A stretch of DNA of 64,000 bases, taken from NCBI GenBank assembly GCA_018241025.1, contig JAFEEQ010000025.1, positions 84,361 through 148,360 of the forward strand, written 5' to 3'. The translations under genes and the position numbers were made by a program. Positions 49,884 to 59,122 of this stretch are shown in pieces. Under the pieces are notes generated by a model. The model worked only from the letters and a program-made list of their open reading frames with translations. It ran no database searches and was not told the DNA's origin. The stretch comes from Pseudomonadota bacterium (GTDB lineage: Bacteria; Pseudomonadota; Alphaproteobacteria; Micropepsales; Micropepsaceae). Each line of letters starts with the position of its first letter. The stretch's first letter is position 1.

Positions 49884-52259
49884 ATGGGTATGGCGCAACG
49901 CGCGACTGACGACAGGCTTGCCTTTTTGGCGGAGCTGGAGCGCAAGGTTCTCTGGCTCGCGAGCTGGACGATCCACAACGCCAACCATCTGCGGCCGAAC
50001 GACGACGGACTGAAAGTCGGTGGCCATCAGGCGTCCTCGGCCTCTCTCGTCAGCATCATGACCGCGCTCTATTTCGCGGTGCTAAAGCCCGAAGACCGCG
50101 TCGCGGTGAAACCGCATGCCAGCCCTGTCTTCCACGCCATCCAGTATCTCTTCGGCAAACAGACGCGCGAGAAGCTCGAGAATTTTCGCGCCTATGGCGG
50201 CGCGCAATCCTATCCCTCGCGAACCAAGGATATCGACGATGTCGATTTCTCGACCGGCTCGGTCGGCCTCGGTGTCGCGGTCACCTCCTTTGCCAGCATG
50301 GTGCAGGATTACATCCATGCCCATGGCTGGGCGAACGGCCGCAACAAAGGCCGCATGATCGCGCTCGTCGGCGATGCCGAGCTCGACGAAGGCAACATCT
50401 ACGAAGCGCTGCTCGAAGGCTGGAAATTCGGGCTGAAGAACACCTGGTGGATCATCGACTACAACCGCCAGAGCCTCGACGCCGTGGTGCGCGAGGATCT
50501 GCATACCCGCTTCGAGAAACTGTTTCAGGCGATGGGCTGGGATCTCGTCGTCCTCAAATACGGCAGGCTGCAGCAGGCCGCGTTCGAAGAGCCGGGCGGC
50601 GACAAGCTGAAGGCCTGGATCGACAATGCGCCCAACCAGCTCTATTCGGCGCTGACGTTCCAGGGCGGCGGCGCGTGGCGCAAGCGGTTGCTCGACGACC
50701 TTGGCGATCAGGGCGATGTCACCCAACTGATCGAAAATCGCAGCGATGCCGAGCTTTCGGCGCTGATGAGCAATCTCGGAGGCCACGATGTCGCCTGCGT
50801 GCTCGAAGCCTTCGAAACGATCGATCACGACCGGCCGGTCTGCTTCCTCTGTTACACGGTGAAAGGCTTCGGCCTGCCGCTCGCCGGACACAAGGACAAC
50901 CATTCGGGTCTGATGAACGAAACCCAGATGACGCAGCTCCGCGCCACGATGCAGATTCGCGAGGGCGCGGAATGGGACAAGTTCGAGGGGTTGTCGTTGT
51001 CCGAAGCCGATCTCCAGAGGTTTCTCGACAAGGTGCCCTTCGCGCAAACGGCTTCACGCCGGTTTGAGGCGCCGCGCATCGACGTTCCGGAAGAGCTGAC
51101 TTATCCGCTGCAAAAGACGATTTCGACGCAGGCGGCATTCGGCAATCTTTTGCACGAGATTGCGCGCGGCCAGACGGAGCTTGCAGCGCGGATCGTCACC
51201 ACCTCGCCCGACGTCACCGTCTCGACCAATCTCGGCGCCTGGGTGAACCGGCGCGGCCTGTTCGGCACCAACAACGTCGGCGACACCTTCCGCGAGCAGA
51301 AGGTTCCTTCGGCACAACGCTGGGAGTTCGGTCCGAACGGTCAGCATGTCGAGCTCGGCATCGCCGAAATGAACCTGTTCCTCAATCTCGCGGCGCTCGG
51401 GTTGTCGCACAGCCTGTTCGGCGAGCGGCTTCTTCCCATTGGCACGCTTTATGATCCGTTCATCGCGCGTGGCCTCGATGCGCTGAATTATGCCTGCTAC
51501 CAGGACGCCCGGTTCATTCTGGTCGCGACGCCCAGCGGTGTCGCGCTGGCGCCGGAAGGCGGCGCGCACCAGTCGATCGGCACGCCGATGATCGGCATGG
51601 CGCAGCCGGGGTTGCTCTCCTATGAGCCGGCCTATGCCGACGAGCTGGCGGTGATCCTGCGCTGGGCGTTCGACCACATTCAGAAGGAGGGCGGCGATGA
51701 GCCGGGTGGCTCGGTCTATCTGCGCCTGTCGACGCGCGGTATCGATCAGCTGTCGCGCACGCTCGATTCCGCGGCGAAGCGCGACATCGTTGCCGGGGGC
51801 TACTGGCTCGCAAAGCCCGGCGCCAGCACGCGCCTCGTTCTCGCCTATCAGGGCGCCGTCGCGCCGGAGGTGATCGCCGCCGCCGGTTTGATGGCGGAAG
51901 ACCGCCATGGCGTCGGTGTTCTGGCGTTGACCTCGGCCGATCGCCTCTATGCCGAATGGCGCCGCTCGCAGCGTCACCGCCATGGCGGCCGTCTGGCACA
52001 TCCCTCGCATATCGAGAGCTTGCTTGCGGGCGTTCCGCGCGATGCCGTGATCGTGACGATCATCGACGGCTATCCCGCCGGCCTCTCCTGGCTCGGCGGC
52101 GTGATCGGCCACCGGGTCGAAAGTCTCGGCGTCGATGCCTTCGGACAGACCGGCACAATCGCCGATCTCTATCGTCACTTCGGCTTCGATGCCGAAGGCA
52201 TCATGCGCGCCTCCGAAGCCGGTGCGCCCGGCCGACCGATCCGCTTCCGCGCCGGTTAG
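49884..52259 (+). CDS. AceE/transketolase-like thiamine diphosphate enzyme (2-oxoacid dehydrogenase E1-like)
   Basis: A 791-residue ThDP enzyme related to homodimeric pyruvate dehydrogenase E1. It has the N-terminal LRPNDDGLKVGGHQASSAS, the ThDP motif GDAELDEGNIYEALLEG...DYN, the Pyr domain with VTVSTNLGAWVNRRGLF and HVELGIAEMNLFLNL (catalytic Glu), and a C-terminal transketolase-like domain. AceE usually has about 890 residues, so this shorter type could use pyruvate, 2-oxobutyrate or a sugar phosphate. No E2/E3 genes are adjacent, which makes a pure dehydrogenase role uncertain. Starts at GTG 49881, ATG 49884 or ATG 49890 are possible. The stop overlaps that of the convergent RND gene. Confidence 0.8.
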   Translation: MGMAQRATDDRLAFLAELERKVLWLASWTIHNANHLRPNDDGLKVGGHQASSASLVSIMTALYFAVLKPEDRVAVKPHASPVFHAIQYLFGKQTREKLENFRAYGGAQSYPSRTKDIDDVDFSTGSVGLGVAVTSFASMVQDYIHAHGWANGRNKGRMIALVGDAELDEGNIYEALLEGWKFGLKNTWWIIDYNRQSLDAVVREDLHTRFEKLFQAMGWDLVVLKYGRLQQAAFEEPGGDKLKAWIDNAPNQLYSALTFQGGGAWRKRLLDDLGDQGDVTQLIENRSDAELSALMSNLGGHDVACVLEAFETIDHDRPVCFLCYTVKGFGLPLAGHKDNHSGLMNETQMTQLRATMQIREGAEWDKFEGLSLSEADLQRFLDKVPFAQTASRRFEAPRIDVPEELTYPLQKTISTQAAFGNLLHEIARGQTELAARIVTTSPDVTVSTNLGAWVNRRGLFGTNNVGDTFREQKVPSAQRWEFGPNGQHVELGIAEMNLFLNLAALGLSHSLFGERLLPIGTLYDPFIARGLDALNYACYQDARFILVATPSGVALAPEGGAHQSIGTPMIGMAQPGLLSYEPAYADELAVILRWAFDHIQKEGGDEPGGSVYLRLSTRGIDQLSRTLDSAAKRDIVAGGYWLAKPGASTRLVLAYQGAVAPEVIAAAGLMAEDRHGVGVLALTSADRLYAEWRRSQRHRHGGRLAHPSHIESLLAGVPRDAVIVTIIDGYPAGLSWLGGVIGHRVESLGVDAFGQTGTIADLYRHFGFDAEGIMRASEAGAPGRPIRFRAG

Positions 52260-55200
52260 GCCGAACGCAGCGTGAAGCGCTTCTCCGCGGTCCGCAACAG
52301 CACATAGAACACCGGCGTCAGGAACAGGCCGAAGAACGTCACGCCCAGCATGCCGAAGAACACCGCGATGCCCATCGCGTGGCGCATCTCGGCGCCGGCG
52401 CCCGACGACAGAACCAGCGGCACCACACCCATGATGAAGGCGAAGCTCGTCATCAGGATCGGGCGAAGCCGAAGCCGCGCCGCTTCCATCGCCGCCGCCA
52501 CGGTCATGCGGCCTTCGGCCTCGAGCTCGCGCGCGAATTCGACGATCAGGATTGCGTTCTTGCACGCCAGACCGATCAGGACGAAGAGGCCGATCTGCGT
52601 GAAGATGTTGTTGTCGCCGCCGGTCAGGTAGACGCCTGCGATGGCCGAGAACAAGCATAGGGGCACAATCAGGACGATGGCCAGCGGCAGGAACAGGCTC
52701 TCGTACTGCGCCGCCAGCACGAGGAAGACCAGCAGCACGCAAAGCGGAAACACCAGCAGCGCCGTGTTGCCCGCGAGAATCTGCTGATAGGTCAGATCGG
52801 TCCATTCGAAGGTCATGCCCTTGGGCAGCGTCTTGTTCAGGATCGCCGTGATCGCCGCCTGGGCCTGGCCGGAGGAATAGCCGGGCGCGGCGCCGCCGTT
52901 GAGATCCGCCGAGCGGAAGCCGTTGTAGCGCAAGGCGCTGTCCGGACCCGTGGTCTCGCGCACGTTCACCATCGCGCCGAGCGGCACCATATTGCCGTCG
53001 AGATTTCGCACCTTCAGGCGCAGGATATCCTCCTTCTTCGTGCGGAACGGCGTGTCGGCCTGGGCAATTACCTGGTAGGTGCGGCCGAAACGGTTGAAAT
53101 CGTCGACATAGATCGAGCCGAGATAGGTTTGCATCGCGTCGAACACGTCCTGCACGTTGACGCCGAGCTGCATCGCCTTGGTGCGGTCGAGGTCGGCGAA
53201 AAGCTGCGGCGTGCCGATGCTGAAGTTCGAGAATACGCCGGCCAGCGCGGGATCCGTGCGGGCCGCGTTCTGAACGTCCTGCATCGTCCTGGCGAGCACG
53301 GCGTCCCCGAGATCGGTGCGATCCTCGACCTGCAGCTTGAACCCGCCGATCGTGCCGAGGCCCTGCACCGGCGGCGGCGGAAAGATCGCGATCATGGCGT
53401 TCTCTATGGCGCCGAATTTCTGCTGCAGCTTCTGCGCGATGGCGGTGCCCGAAAGGTCGGAGGAAGTGCGCTGGTCGAACGGCTTCAGGGTGACGAACAC
53501 AATGCCGGCCGATGGGCTGTTGATGAAGCCGTTGATCGAAAGGCCCGGGAAAGCGACGGCGCTTTCGACGCCCGGTTCCTTGAGCGCAATGTCGGACATC
53601 CTGCGGATCACGTCTTCGGTGCGGTCGAGCGTGGCGCCTTGCGGCAGCTGGGCGAAGCTGACGAGATACTGCTTGTCCTGCACCGGCACGAAGCCCGGCG
53701 GTACGATCTGAAATCCGGCATAAGTCAAGGCGAGCAGGGCGCCATAGACGACGAGCGCGCGCGACTTGTGGCCGAGCAGCGTGCTGACGCCGCTGCCGTA
53801 GCCTTCGCCGCTGCGGTGAAACAGATTGTTGAACCGCGCGAAAAAGCCGCCAAGCGCGCCATCCATGATGCGCGACAGCCGGTCCTTCGGCGCATCGTGC
53901 GCCCTGAGGAGATACGCGGCGAGCGCCGGCGACAGGGTGAGCGAATTGAACGCCGAGATGATCGTCGAGAATGCGATGGTCAGGGCGAACTGGCGATAGA
54001 ACTCGCCGGTCAGTCCGCTGATGAAGGCGATCGGCACGAAGACGGCACAGAGCACCAGCGCGATGGCGATGATCGGTCCGGTGACCTCGCGCATCGCCTT
54101 CAGCGTCGCTTCGCGCGGCGAGAGACCTGCCTCGATGTTGCGCTCGACATTCTCCACCACGACGATGGCGTCGTCGACCACGATACCGATGGCCAGCACC
54201 AAGCCGAACAGCGACAGCGCATTTATCGAAAATCCGAAGGCGAGCAGGAAGGCGAAGGTGCCGACGATGGAAACCGGCACGGCGAGCAGCGGGATGATCG
54301 AGGCCCGCCACGTCTGCAGGAACAGGATCACGACGAGCACGACAAGCAGCACCGCTTCGAGCAGCGTATGCACCACCGCCTTGATCGAATCGCGGACGAA
54401 GACCGTCGGGTCGTAGACGATCGAATAGTCGAGGCCCTGCGGGAAATTCTGCTTCAGTTCCTCCATCGTGGCGCGGACCTTGTCCGAGATCGCGATGGCG
54501 TTGGAGCCAGGCGCCTGGAAGATTGGAATCGCGACCGCCTGCTTGTTGTCGAGAAGCGAGCGCAAACCATATTGCGATGCGTCGATCTCGACTCGCGCGA
54601 CGTCGCCCAGCCGCGTCACCGCACCGGCGGAATCGCGCTTGATGACGATGTTCTTGAACTGATCGGGATCGGACAGGCGGCCCTGCACGTTGATCGGCAG
54701 CTGAAGCTCGCCGCCCTTGCCATAGGGCGGGCCGTTGATCACGCCGGCTGCGACCTGGACATTCTGCTGGCGGATTGCCGCGACGATATCGCCCGCCGTG
54801 AGGTTGCGTTCGGCGATCTTCTCGGGGTTCAGCCAGATGCGCATGGCATAGTCGCCCGAGCCGAAGAGCTGGACGTTGCCGACGCCTTCGATCTTGGCCA
54901 ACCTGTCCTTGACGTTCAGCACCGCATAGTTGCGCAGATAGAGCATGTCATAGCGGCCGTCGGGCGAGGTCAGATGCACCACCATCGTCAGGTCGGGAGA
55001 CGACTTGGTGGTGGTGACGCCGAGATTGCGCGTGACTTCGGGCAGGCGCGGCAATGCCTGGTTTACGCGGTTTTGCACGAGCTGCTGCGCAAGGTTCGGA
55101 TCGGTGCCCAGCTTGAAAGTGACAGTGAGGGTCAGCGTGCCGTCCGATGCCGCCTGTGACGACATGTAGAGCATCCCCTCGACGCCGTTGATCTGCTCTT

Positions 55201-55402
55201 CCAGCGGTGTCGCCACGGTGGCGGCGATGGTGTTCGGGTCGGCGCCGGGGAACTGGGCTTTCACCACCACCGAGGGCGGCACCACCTCCGGGTATTCGGA
55301 GATCGGAAGCTGAGTCATCGCGATCGTTCCTGCGAGGAAGATCACGATCGAGATGACGGCGGCGAAGATCGGGCGGTCGACGAAGAACCGGGACAGGCTC
55401 AT
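52256..55402 (-). CDS. RND efflux transporter, HAE1 family (AcrB/MexB-like)
   Basis: A 1048-residue inner-membrane drug/proton antiporter with the standard duplicated six-helix halves and two large periplasmic loops. Family segments are the N-terminus SLSRFFVDRPIFAAVISIVIF, FPGADPNTIAATVATPLE, the helix-4 proton relay GIVVDDAIVVVEN with two Asp, and the second-half FVLIGLACKNAILIVEFA with the conserved Lys. It exports hydrophobic toxicants through a periplasmic adaptor and an outer-membrane channel. The adaptor gene lies 52 bp upstream in the same transcript. No TolC-like gene is in the window, so an outer-membrane partner must be encoded elsewhere. Confidence 0.95.
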   Translation of the reverse strand: MSLSRFFVDRPIFAAVISIVIFLAGTIAMTQLPISEYPEVVPPSVVVKAQFPGADPNTIAATVATPLEEQINGVEGMLYMSSQAASDGTLTLTVTFKLGTDPNLAQQLVQNRVNQALPRLPEVTRNLGVTTTKSSPDLTMVVHLTSPDGRYDMLYLRNYAVLNVKDRLAKIEGVGNVQLFGSGDYAMRIWLNPEKIAERNLTAGDIVAAIRQQNVQVAAGVINGPPYGKGGELQLPINVQGRLSDPDQFKNIVIKRDSAGAVTRLGDVARVEIDASQYGLRSLLDNKQAVAIPIFQAPGSNAIAISDKVRATMEELKQNFPQGLDYSIVYDPTVFVRDSIKAVVHTLLEAVLLVVLVVILFLQTWRASIIPLLAVPVSIVGTFAFLLAFGFSINALSLFGLVLAIGIVVDDAIVVVENVERNIEAGLSPREATLKAMREVTGPIIAIALVLCAVFVPIAFISGLTGEFYRQFALTIAFSTIISAFNSLTLSPALAAYLLRAHDAPKDRLSRIMDGALGGFFARFNNLFHRSGEGYGSGVSTLLGHKSRALVVYGALLALTYAGFQIVPPGFVPVQDKQYLVSFAQLPQGATLDRTEDVIRRMSDIALKEPGVESAVAFPGLSINGFINSPSAGIVFVTLKPFDQRTSSDLSGTAIAQKLQQKFGAIENAMIAIFPPPPVQGLGTIGGFKLQVEDRTDLGDAVLARTMQDVQNAARTDPALAGVFSNFSIGTPQLFADLDRTKAMQLGVNVQDVFDAMQTYLGSIYVDDFNRFGRTYQVIAQADTPFRTKKEDILRLKVRNLDGNMVPLGAMVNVRETTGPDSALRYNGFRSADLNGGAAPGYSSGQAQAAITAILNKTLPKGMTFEWTDLTYQQILAGNTALLVFPLCVLLVFLVLAAQYESLFLPLAIVLIVPLCLFSAIAGVYLTGGDNNIFTQIGLFVLIGLACKNAILIVEFARELEAEGRMTVAAAMEAARLRLRPILMTSFAFIMGVVPLVLSSGAGAEMRHAMGIAVFFGMLGVTFFGLFLTPVFYVLLRTAEKRFTLRSA

Positions 55403-55454
55403 GGCATTTCCCCAGATGATTTATGACGTGTTGTTGCGCCGGCCGCCCGAATGC

Positions 55455-56666
55455 TCAGCGGGCCGCGAATTGCTGCGGATGGGCTTCGACCACGGCGCCG
55501 GGCTGGACGCGCTGCACGCCGTCGACAATCACCTTCTCGCCGGGCTTCAGACCCGAGGTGACGATGCGCCGGCCGCCGACTTCCTGCCCGAGCACGATCT
55601 CGCGGAAGTCCGCCTTGCCGTCGCGGCCGACCACATAGACGAAGCGCTTGGACTGGTCGTTCTGGATCGCGCCCTCGGGCACCAGGATCGCCTTGCTGCT
55701 GACCGCGTCGGCGAGCCTGACGGTTGCGAACATGCCGGGCACCAGCGCGCCGTCGCTGTTGGTGAAGCGCGCGCGGGCGCGAATCGTGCCGGTCGAGGTG
55801 TCGATCCGATTGTCGAAACTCTCGATCGTGCCGGTGTAGACCTTGTCGTCGCCCTGGATGACCAGTTGCACCGGGATACGCTGCTCCTGCCCCGGCGATG
55901 CGGCGTGGTCGTGGATCGAACGTAGATAGGTCTGCTCGTCGACCTCGAAATCGGCATAGACCGAGTCATTGGCCACGACCGAGGTCAGAAGCGGCGCGTT
56001 GACGCCGGCTTGCACGAGATTGCCCACGGTGATTTCGGCGCGGCTGACGCGGCCGTCGATCGGCGCCTTGACGTAGGCATGGTCGACATCGAGCCGGGCC
56101 TGGATCAGCGTCGCCTGCGCCGCCTTGATGTTCGCCGAAGCGACGCCGGCGGCGTTGCTGCGCTGATCGAAATAGGCACGCGAGATGGCGTTGGCTTCGA
56201 TCAGGCGGCGCGCCCGCTCGAGATCGAGCGTGGCGAGATGCGCATTCGCGTCCGCGGCGGCAAGATCGGCCTGCGCTTTCGCGACCGCGGCTTCATAGGG
56301 CCGCGGATCGATGACCATCAGGATGTCGCCGGCATGTACCTGCTGGCCGTCCTTGAAACGGATCTCCGTGATGCGGCCGGAAACCTCGGGCCGGATTTCG
56401 GCCGCGTTCACCGCCGTCAGGCGGCCTGAAAACTCGGACCACACTCGCACCGGCTGGGGCGCGACCGCCGCCACGGTCACCACGGCCGGAGGCGGCGCGG
56501 CCGGCGCCGAATTGTCCTGGCCCTGCGCGAGGGCGCCGGCACCCAGGATCGCTGCGGCGGTAATGCCGCCCAGGACCGGGTGTTTTTTCAGGAAATTCAG
56601 GGGCTTGAAGCCCTTCTTCGCGGCCTCGAAATCCGGGTTCCGGACAAGATCGGCAATATGGGACAT
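55455..56666 (-). CDS. RND efflux periplasmic adaptor (membrane fusion protein)
   Basis: The 403-residue AcrA/MexA-like adaptor has an N-terminal hydrophobic segment (PVLGGITAAAILGAGALA), beta-barrel and lipoyl halves (AEIRPEVSGRITEIRFKDGQQVHAGDILMVID and YVKAPIDGRVSRAEITVGNLV), a coiled-coil hairpin between them, and a membrane-proximal domain. It lacks a lipobox and is anchored by the N-terminal helix. It links the RND pump to the outer-membrane channel. The ATG follows TTGGAGGGG. It is divergent from a TetR gene, with two matching TGTA-N8-TACA sites in the shared promoter region. Confidence 0.93.
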   Translation of the reverse strand: MSHIADLVRNPDFEAAKKGFKPLNFLKKHPVLGGITAAAILGAGALAQGQDNSAPAAPPPAVVTVAAVAPQPVRVWSEFSGRLTAVNAAEIRPEVSGRITEIRFKDGQQVHAGDILMVIDPRPYEAAVAKAQADLAAADANAHLATLDLERARRLIEANAISRAYFDQRSNAAGVASANIKAAQATLIQARLDVDHAYVKAPIDGRVSRAEITVGNLVQAGVNAPLLTSVVANDSVYADFEVDEQTYLRSIHDHAASPGQEQRIPVQLVIQGDDKVYTGTIESFDNRIDTSTGTIRARARFTNSDGALVPGMFATVRLADAVSSKAILVPEGAIQNDQSKRFVYVVGRDGKADFREIVLGQEVGGRRIVTSGLKPGEKVIVDGVQRVQPGAVVEAHPQQFAAR

Positions 56667-56681
56667 CGGCCCCTCCAATTC

Positions 56682-56697
56682 TGTAACGCTCGATACA
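56682..56697. promoter_or_regulatory. Candidate TetR operator 1, TGTA-N8-TACA
   Basis: TGTAACGCTCGATACA lies 15 bp upstream of the adaptor start. Read on the other strand it is TGTATCGAGCGTTACA, a form that resembles operators of efflux-controlling TetR repressors. Its spacing and bases match site 2. Confidence 0.6.
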
Positions 56698-56731
56698 GAT
56701 ATGGACTGGAAGAGCCGCTTCAAGGTACATA

Positions 56732-56747
56732 TGTAGCAACTGATACA
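56732..56747. promoter_or_regulatory. Candidate TetR operator 2, TGTA-N8-TACA
   Basis: TGTAGCAACTGATACA begins exactly 50 bp after site 1 begins, about five helical turns, and ends 24 bp before the TetR start. The two sites share TGTA, C at position 6 and GATACA. Dual sites fit co-repression of the pump and the repressor gene. Confidence 0.6.
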
Positions 56748-56771
56748 AAAAATGCTCAAGGGAGGTATGGC

Positions 56772-57398
56772 GTGAAGACTGGCCGCCCGCGCAGCTTTTG
56801 CGTGGAGGACGCGCTCGACAGCGCGATGGATGTGTTCTGGCGCAAAGGCTACCAGGGCGCCTCGATCAGCGACCTTACCGATGCCATGGGCATCAATGCT
56901 CCCAGTCTCTACGCGTGCTTCGAGAGCAAGGAAGGCCTGTTTCGCGCCGTGCTCGATCGCTATGAGGAAGCGGGCAAGGGTTTTCTGCGCACCGTGCTCG
57001 ACGCGCCGAGCGCGCGTGAATCCGCCGAGATATTCCTGAAGGGCGTCGCCGCGCGAGCGACCGATCCGCAAAGCCATCCGCCCGGCTGCCTCCTGTTGCA
57101 GAGCGGCCTCGCGGGCGACGACCAGCGCATTCCCAACGAGCTTGCGCGCCATCGCGCCGAGAAGGAACTCGCGTTGCGCGAACGCTTCGAATGTGCGCGC
57201 CGCAAAGGCGATCTGCCGAAGAGTGCAGATCCCGCGGCACTGGCGCGCTATCTGGTGACGGTCGCGAACGGCATGTGCGTGCAGGCCTCGGCCGGCGCTG
57301 CACTTTCCGATCTCCAGACAGTCGCCGACATGGCTGTTGCCGCCTGGCCGGTTTCGGAGAAGAAGAAGACGAAGCGAAGGCCCGTGGCTGCGGACTGA
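56772..57398 (+). CDS. TetR family regulator, probable repressor of the RND pump
   Basis: The 208-residue regulator starts at GTG 56772 (MKTGRPRSF) with GGGAGG upstream. The DNA-binding domain is ALDSAMDVFWRKGYQGASISDLTDAMGINAPSLYACFESKEGLF, given here as positions ~14-57. The C-terminal ligand domain contains HPPGCLLLQSGLAG, typical of the TetR_C_16/AcrR-like group. Divergence from the pump operon and the paired dyads argue that it represses both. The C-terminus is basic (KKKTKRRP). A tRNA-Ser gene follows on the opposite strand. Confidence 0.9.
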   Translation: MKTGRPRSFCVEDALDSAMDVFWRKGYQGASISDLTDAMGINAPSLYACFESKEGLFRAVLDRYEEAGKGFLRTVLDAPSARESAEIFLKGVAARATDPQSHPPGCLLLQSGLAGDDQRIPNELARHRAEKELALRERFECARRKGDLPKSADPAALARYLVTVANGMCVQASAGAALSDLQTVADMAVAAWPVSEKKKTKRRPVAAD

Positions 57399-57414
57399 AG
57401 CGTCGGCAAAGACT

Positions 57415-57507
57415 GGCGGAGCCGGAGGGATTCGAACCCTCGATACGTCTTTTCAAACGTATAACGGTTTAGCAAACCGCCGCCTTCAGCCTCTCGGCCA
57501 CAGCTCC
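57415..57507 (-). tRNA. tRNA-Ser (GCU anticodon)
   Basis: A 93-nt tRNA with an encoded CCA end. The acceptor stem pairs GGAGCTG with CGGCTCC, with one G-T pair. The anticodon arm has CGGTTT-GCT-AAACCG, giving anticodon GCU for AGC/AGU serine codons. A long variable arm (ATACGTTTGAAAAGACGTAT) and the T arm GGGTTCGAATCCC are typical of class II tRNA-Ser. It stands alone downstream of the convergent TetR gene. Confidence 0.95.
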
Positions 57508-57870
57508 ATCCGTCGCCCCCGCGAACCTGCGAGGAGGGCGACTTTTGCCCTAGTTTGCCCGGCGCCTCAAGCCTGCCGCGCACCGCAACTCCCCGGCCCG
57601 CCAGCCAATTCCCGCTCGTCCCGTCATCTCACTCGACGGACAATGAACGTCCGAAAGCCGACCGAATCTTGCGGATTCAGCATGAATGCCGTCTTTCCCT
57701 TGTAACAGGACTGTAATGAGCGCAGCATTTCCTCACAGCGGGGGCTGACCGTTGGGGCCCGAGCCCCGCCGCAAAGCCTTCCGGACGCCGGTCCGGCGAG
57801 AAGAGATCCGCGGCGCGGGTGTCGAGGTCCTTGGAAAGAATGGCGAAGGCCGTTCGGGAGGAACGACACA
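57508..57870. other. Long leader/intergenic region before the CBS gene
   Basis: No convincing gene is seen in these ~360 bp. It must hold the promoters for the tRNA (leftward) and the CBS protein (rightward). TTGTAAC-AGGA-CTGTAAT at 57700-57717 resembles a Pho box (two 7-mers spaced by 4 bp) with the second half close to consensus. A GGGAGGA ribosome site lies just before the CBS start. Confidence 0.45.
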
Positions 57871-58302
57871 ATGCTGGTCAAACACATTCTTGGAGAGAAA
57901 GGCCGCGACGTCATCGCGATTGCGAGCGATGCCACGCTTTCGGAAGCGGCACGGATGCTGGCGCACAAGCGGATCGGCGCCGTCGTCGTTCGCGACGACA
58001 GCGGCATGCTCGCGGGAATCCTGTCGGAACGCGATGTGGTGCGCGCCGTGGCGGATGGGAGCGTCAGCGCGCTGGCACGTCCGGTCTCCATCTACATGAC
58101 GCGCGCGGTGGCGACCTGCGAAGAGCAGGACACCGTCGAGGAGATCATGGAGATGATGACGATCGGCCGCTTCCGCCACGTGCCGGTGCTGTCGAGCGGT
58201 CAGGTGACAGGCATCGTCTCGATCGGCGATGTGGTGAAGACGCGCATTGCCGAGACCGTGCGCGAGGCGGAATCGCTGCGCGAGTACATCTCGGCCGCCT
58301 AA
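57871..58302 (+). CDS. CBS domain pair protein
   Basis: A 143-residue cytoplasmic protein made of two CBS domains. The first has SEAARMLAHKRIGAVVVRDDSGMLAGILSERDVV split over residues ~22-58; the second has EIMEMMTIGRFRHVPVL and GIVSIGDVVKTRI. Such stand-alone Bateman modules bind adenine nucleotides and regulate partner proteins. GILSERDVV and GIVSIGDVV are the expected ligand-contact motifs. The gene has a strong ribosome site and shares its stop with the convergent AraC gene (CTAA). Confidence 0.9.
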   Translation: MLVKHILGEKGRDVIAIASDATLSEAARMLAHKRIGAVVVRDDSGMLAGILSERDVVRAVADGSVSALARPVSIYMTRAVATCEEQDTVEEIMEMMTIGRFRHVPVLSSGQVTGIVSIGDVVKTRIAETVREAESLREYISAA

Positions 58303-59039
58303 GGGCGCCTGCGAAGATAGCGCGCCGGCGTTTCGCCCATCTGCTGGCGGAACGCTGCAATGAAGGCACTCGTGCTCGCATAGCCGGCTTCTGCGCCCGC
58401 GCGGGTCACGCTTGCGCCGAGATGGAGCTGCGACACCGCGTGAAGGAGGCGCAGGCGCTGCCGCCACGCGACGAACCGCATGCCGGTTTCACCCTGGAAG
58501 ATGCGCTGGATCGTTCTTGTGCTTGCGCCACAGGCGCGTGCGAGGACTTCCAGGGTCCGTTCGTCGGAGGGATCGGCCAGCAGACGCTCCGCCAGCGGGC
58601 GCACGCGGCGATCTTGCGGCATCGGCAATTGAAGCTTCAGCTGTTCGGCGCTTCGCAATTGGTCGACGAACACGTCCGCGAGGCGGGCTTCTTCGGCCAG
58701 GTCTTCCCGCAGCATTCCGCGCGACACGATATGCAGGATGAGTTCGCGCAGGAGCGGCGCGACTTCTATGGCGACGGTTGCCACAGGCAGTCCAACATCG
58801 CGGCCCGGCGGCACATAAACCGTTCGCATGGCCGTCGCACTCCGCATCTCTATGGCATGTGTTACGCCCGCCGGCGCCCACAGCGCGCGCGATGGCGGCA
58901 CCAGCCAGACGACGTTGCCTGCGCGAACGCGCATCGTCCCGCCGGCTGCGAAAATCAATTGGCCCCAGCGATGGCGGTGCGCGGCCAGCACATGACCGTG
59001 GCCGAAGTCCTGTGCGAGAGCGCGAAGTGCAAAATCCAT
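58299..59039 (-). CDS. AraC family regulator with cupin-like N-domain
   Basis: The 246-residue regulator has an N-terminal cupin sensor (HRHRWGQLIFAAGGTMRVRAG, then VWLVPPSRALWAPAGVTH) and a C-terminal pair of AraC helix-turn-helix motifs (ARACGASTRTIQRIFQGETGM and VTRAGAEAGYASTSAFIAAFRQQMGETP split over the two helices). The first-domain histidines could bind metal or ligand. It is divergent from two VOC genes, which are likely targets. The inducer is unknown. Confidence 0.9.
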   Translation of the reverse strand: MDFALRALAQDFGHGHVLAAHRHRWGQLIFAAGGTMRVRAGNVVWLVPPSRALWAPAGVTHAIEMRSATAMRTVYVPPGRDVGLPVATVAIEVAPLLRELILHIVSRGMLREDLAEEARLADVFVDQLRSAEQLKLQLPMPQDRRVRPLAERLLADPSDERTLEVLARACGASTRTIQRIFQGETGMRFVAWRQRLRLLHAVSQLHLGASVTRAGAEAGYASTSAFIAAFRQQMGETPARYLRRRP

Positions 59040-59122
59040 GACGTAAATTCGGTATTATTTGTCATATTAGCGATATCACGACACGGCCTGGGCGCCTAGG
59101 ATTCGGGTTGGAGGTGCCGTTC

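Noticed and set aside
51054..54311. A 1085-codon minus-strand frame overlapping the RND and E1 genes
   Set aside because: It overlaps the clear RND gene in a different frame on the same strand and is antisense to the E1 gene. The product has no recognisable domain.
57624..58091. Minus-strand frame in the gap before the CBS gene
   Set aside because: Half of it is antisense to the CBS gene and the rest has no ribosome site or recognisable motif.
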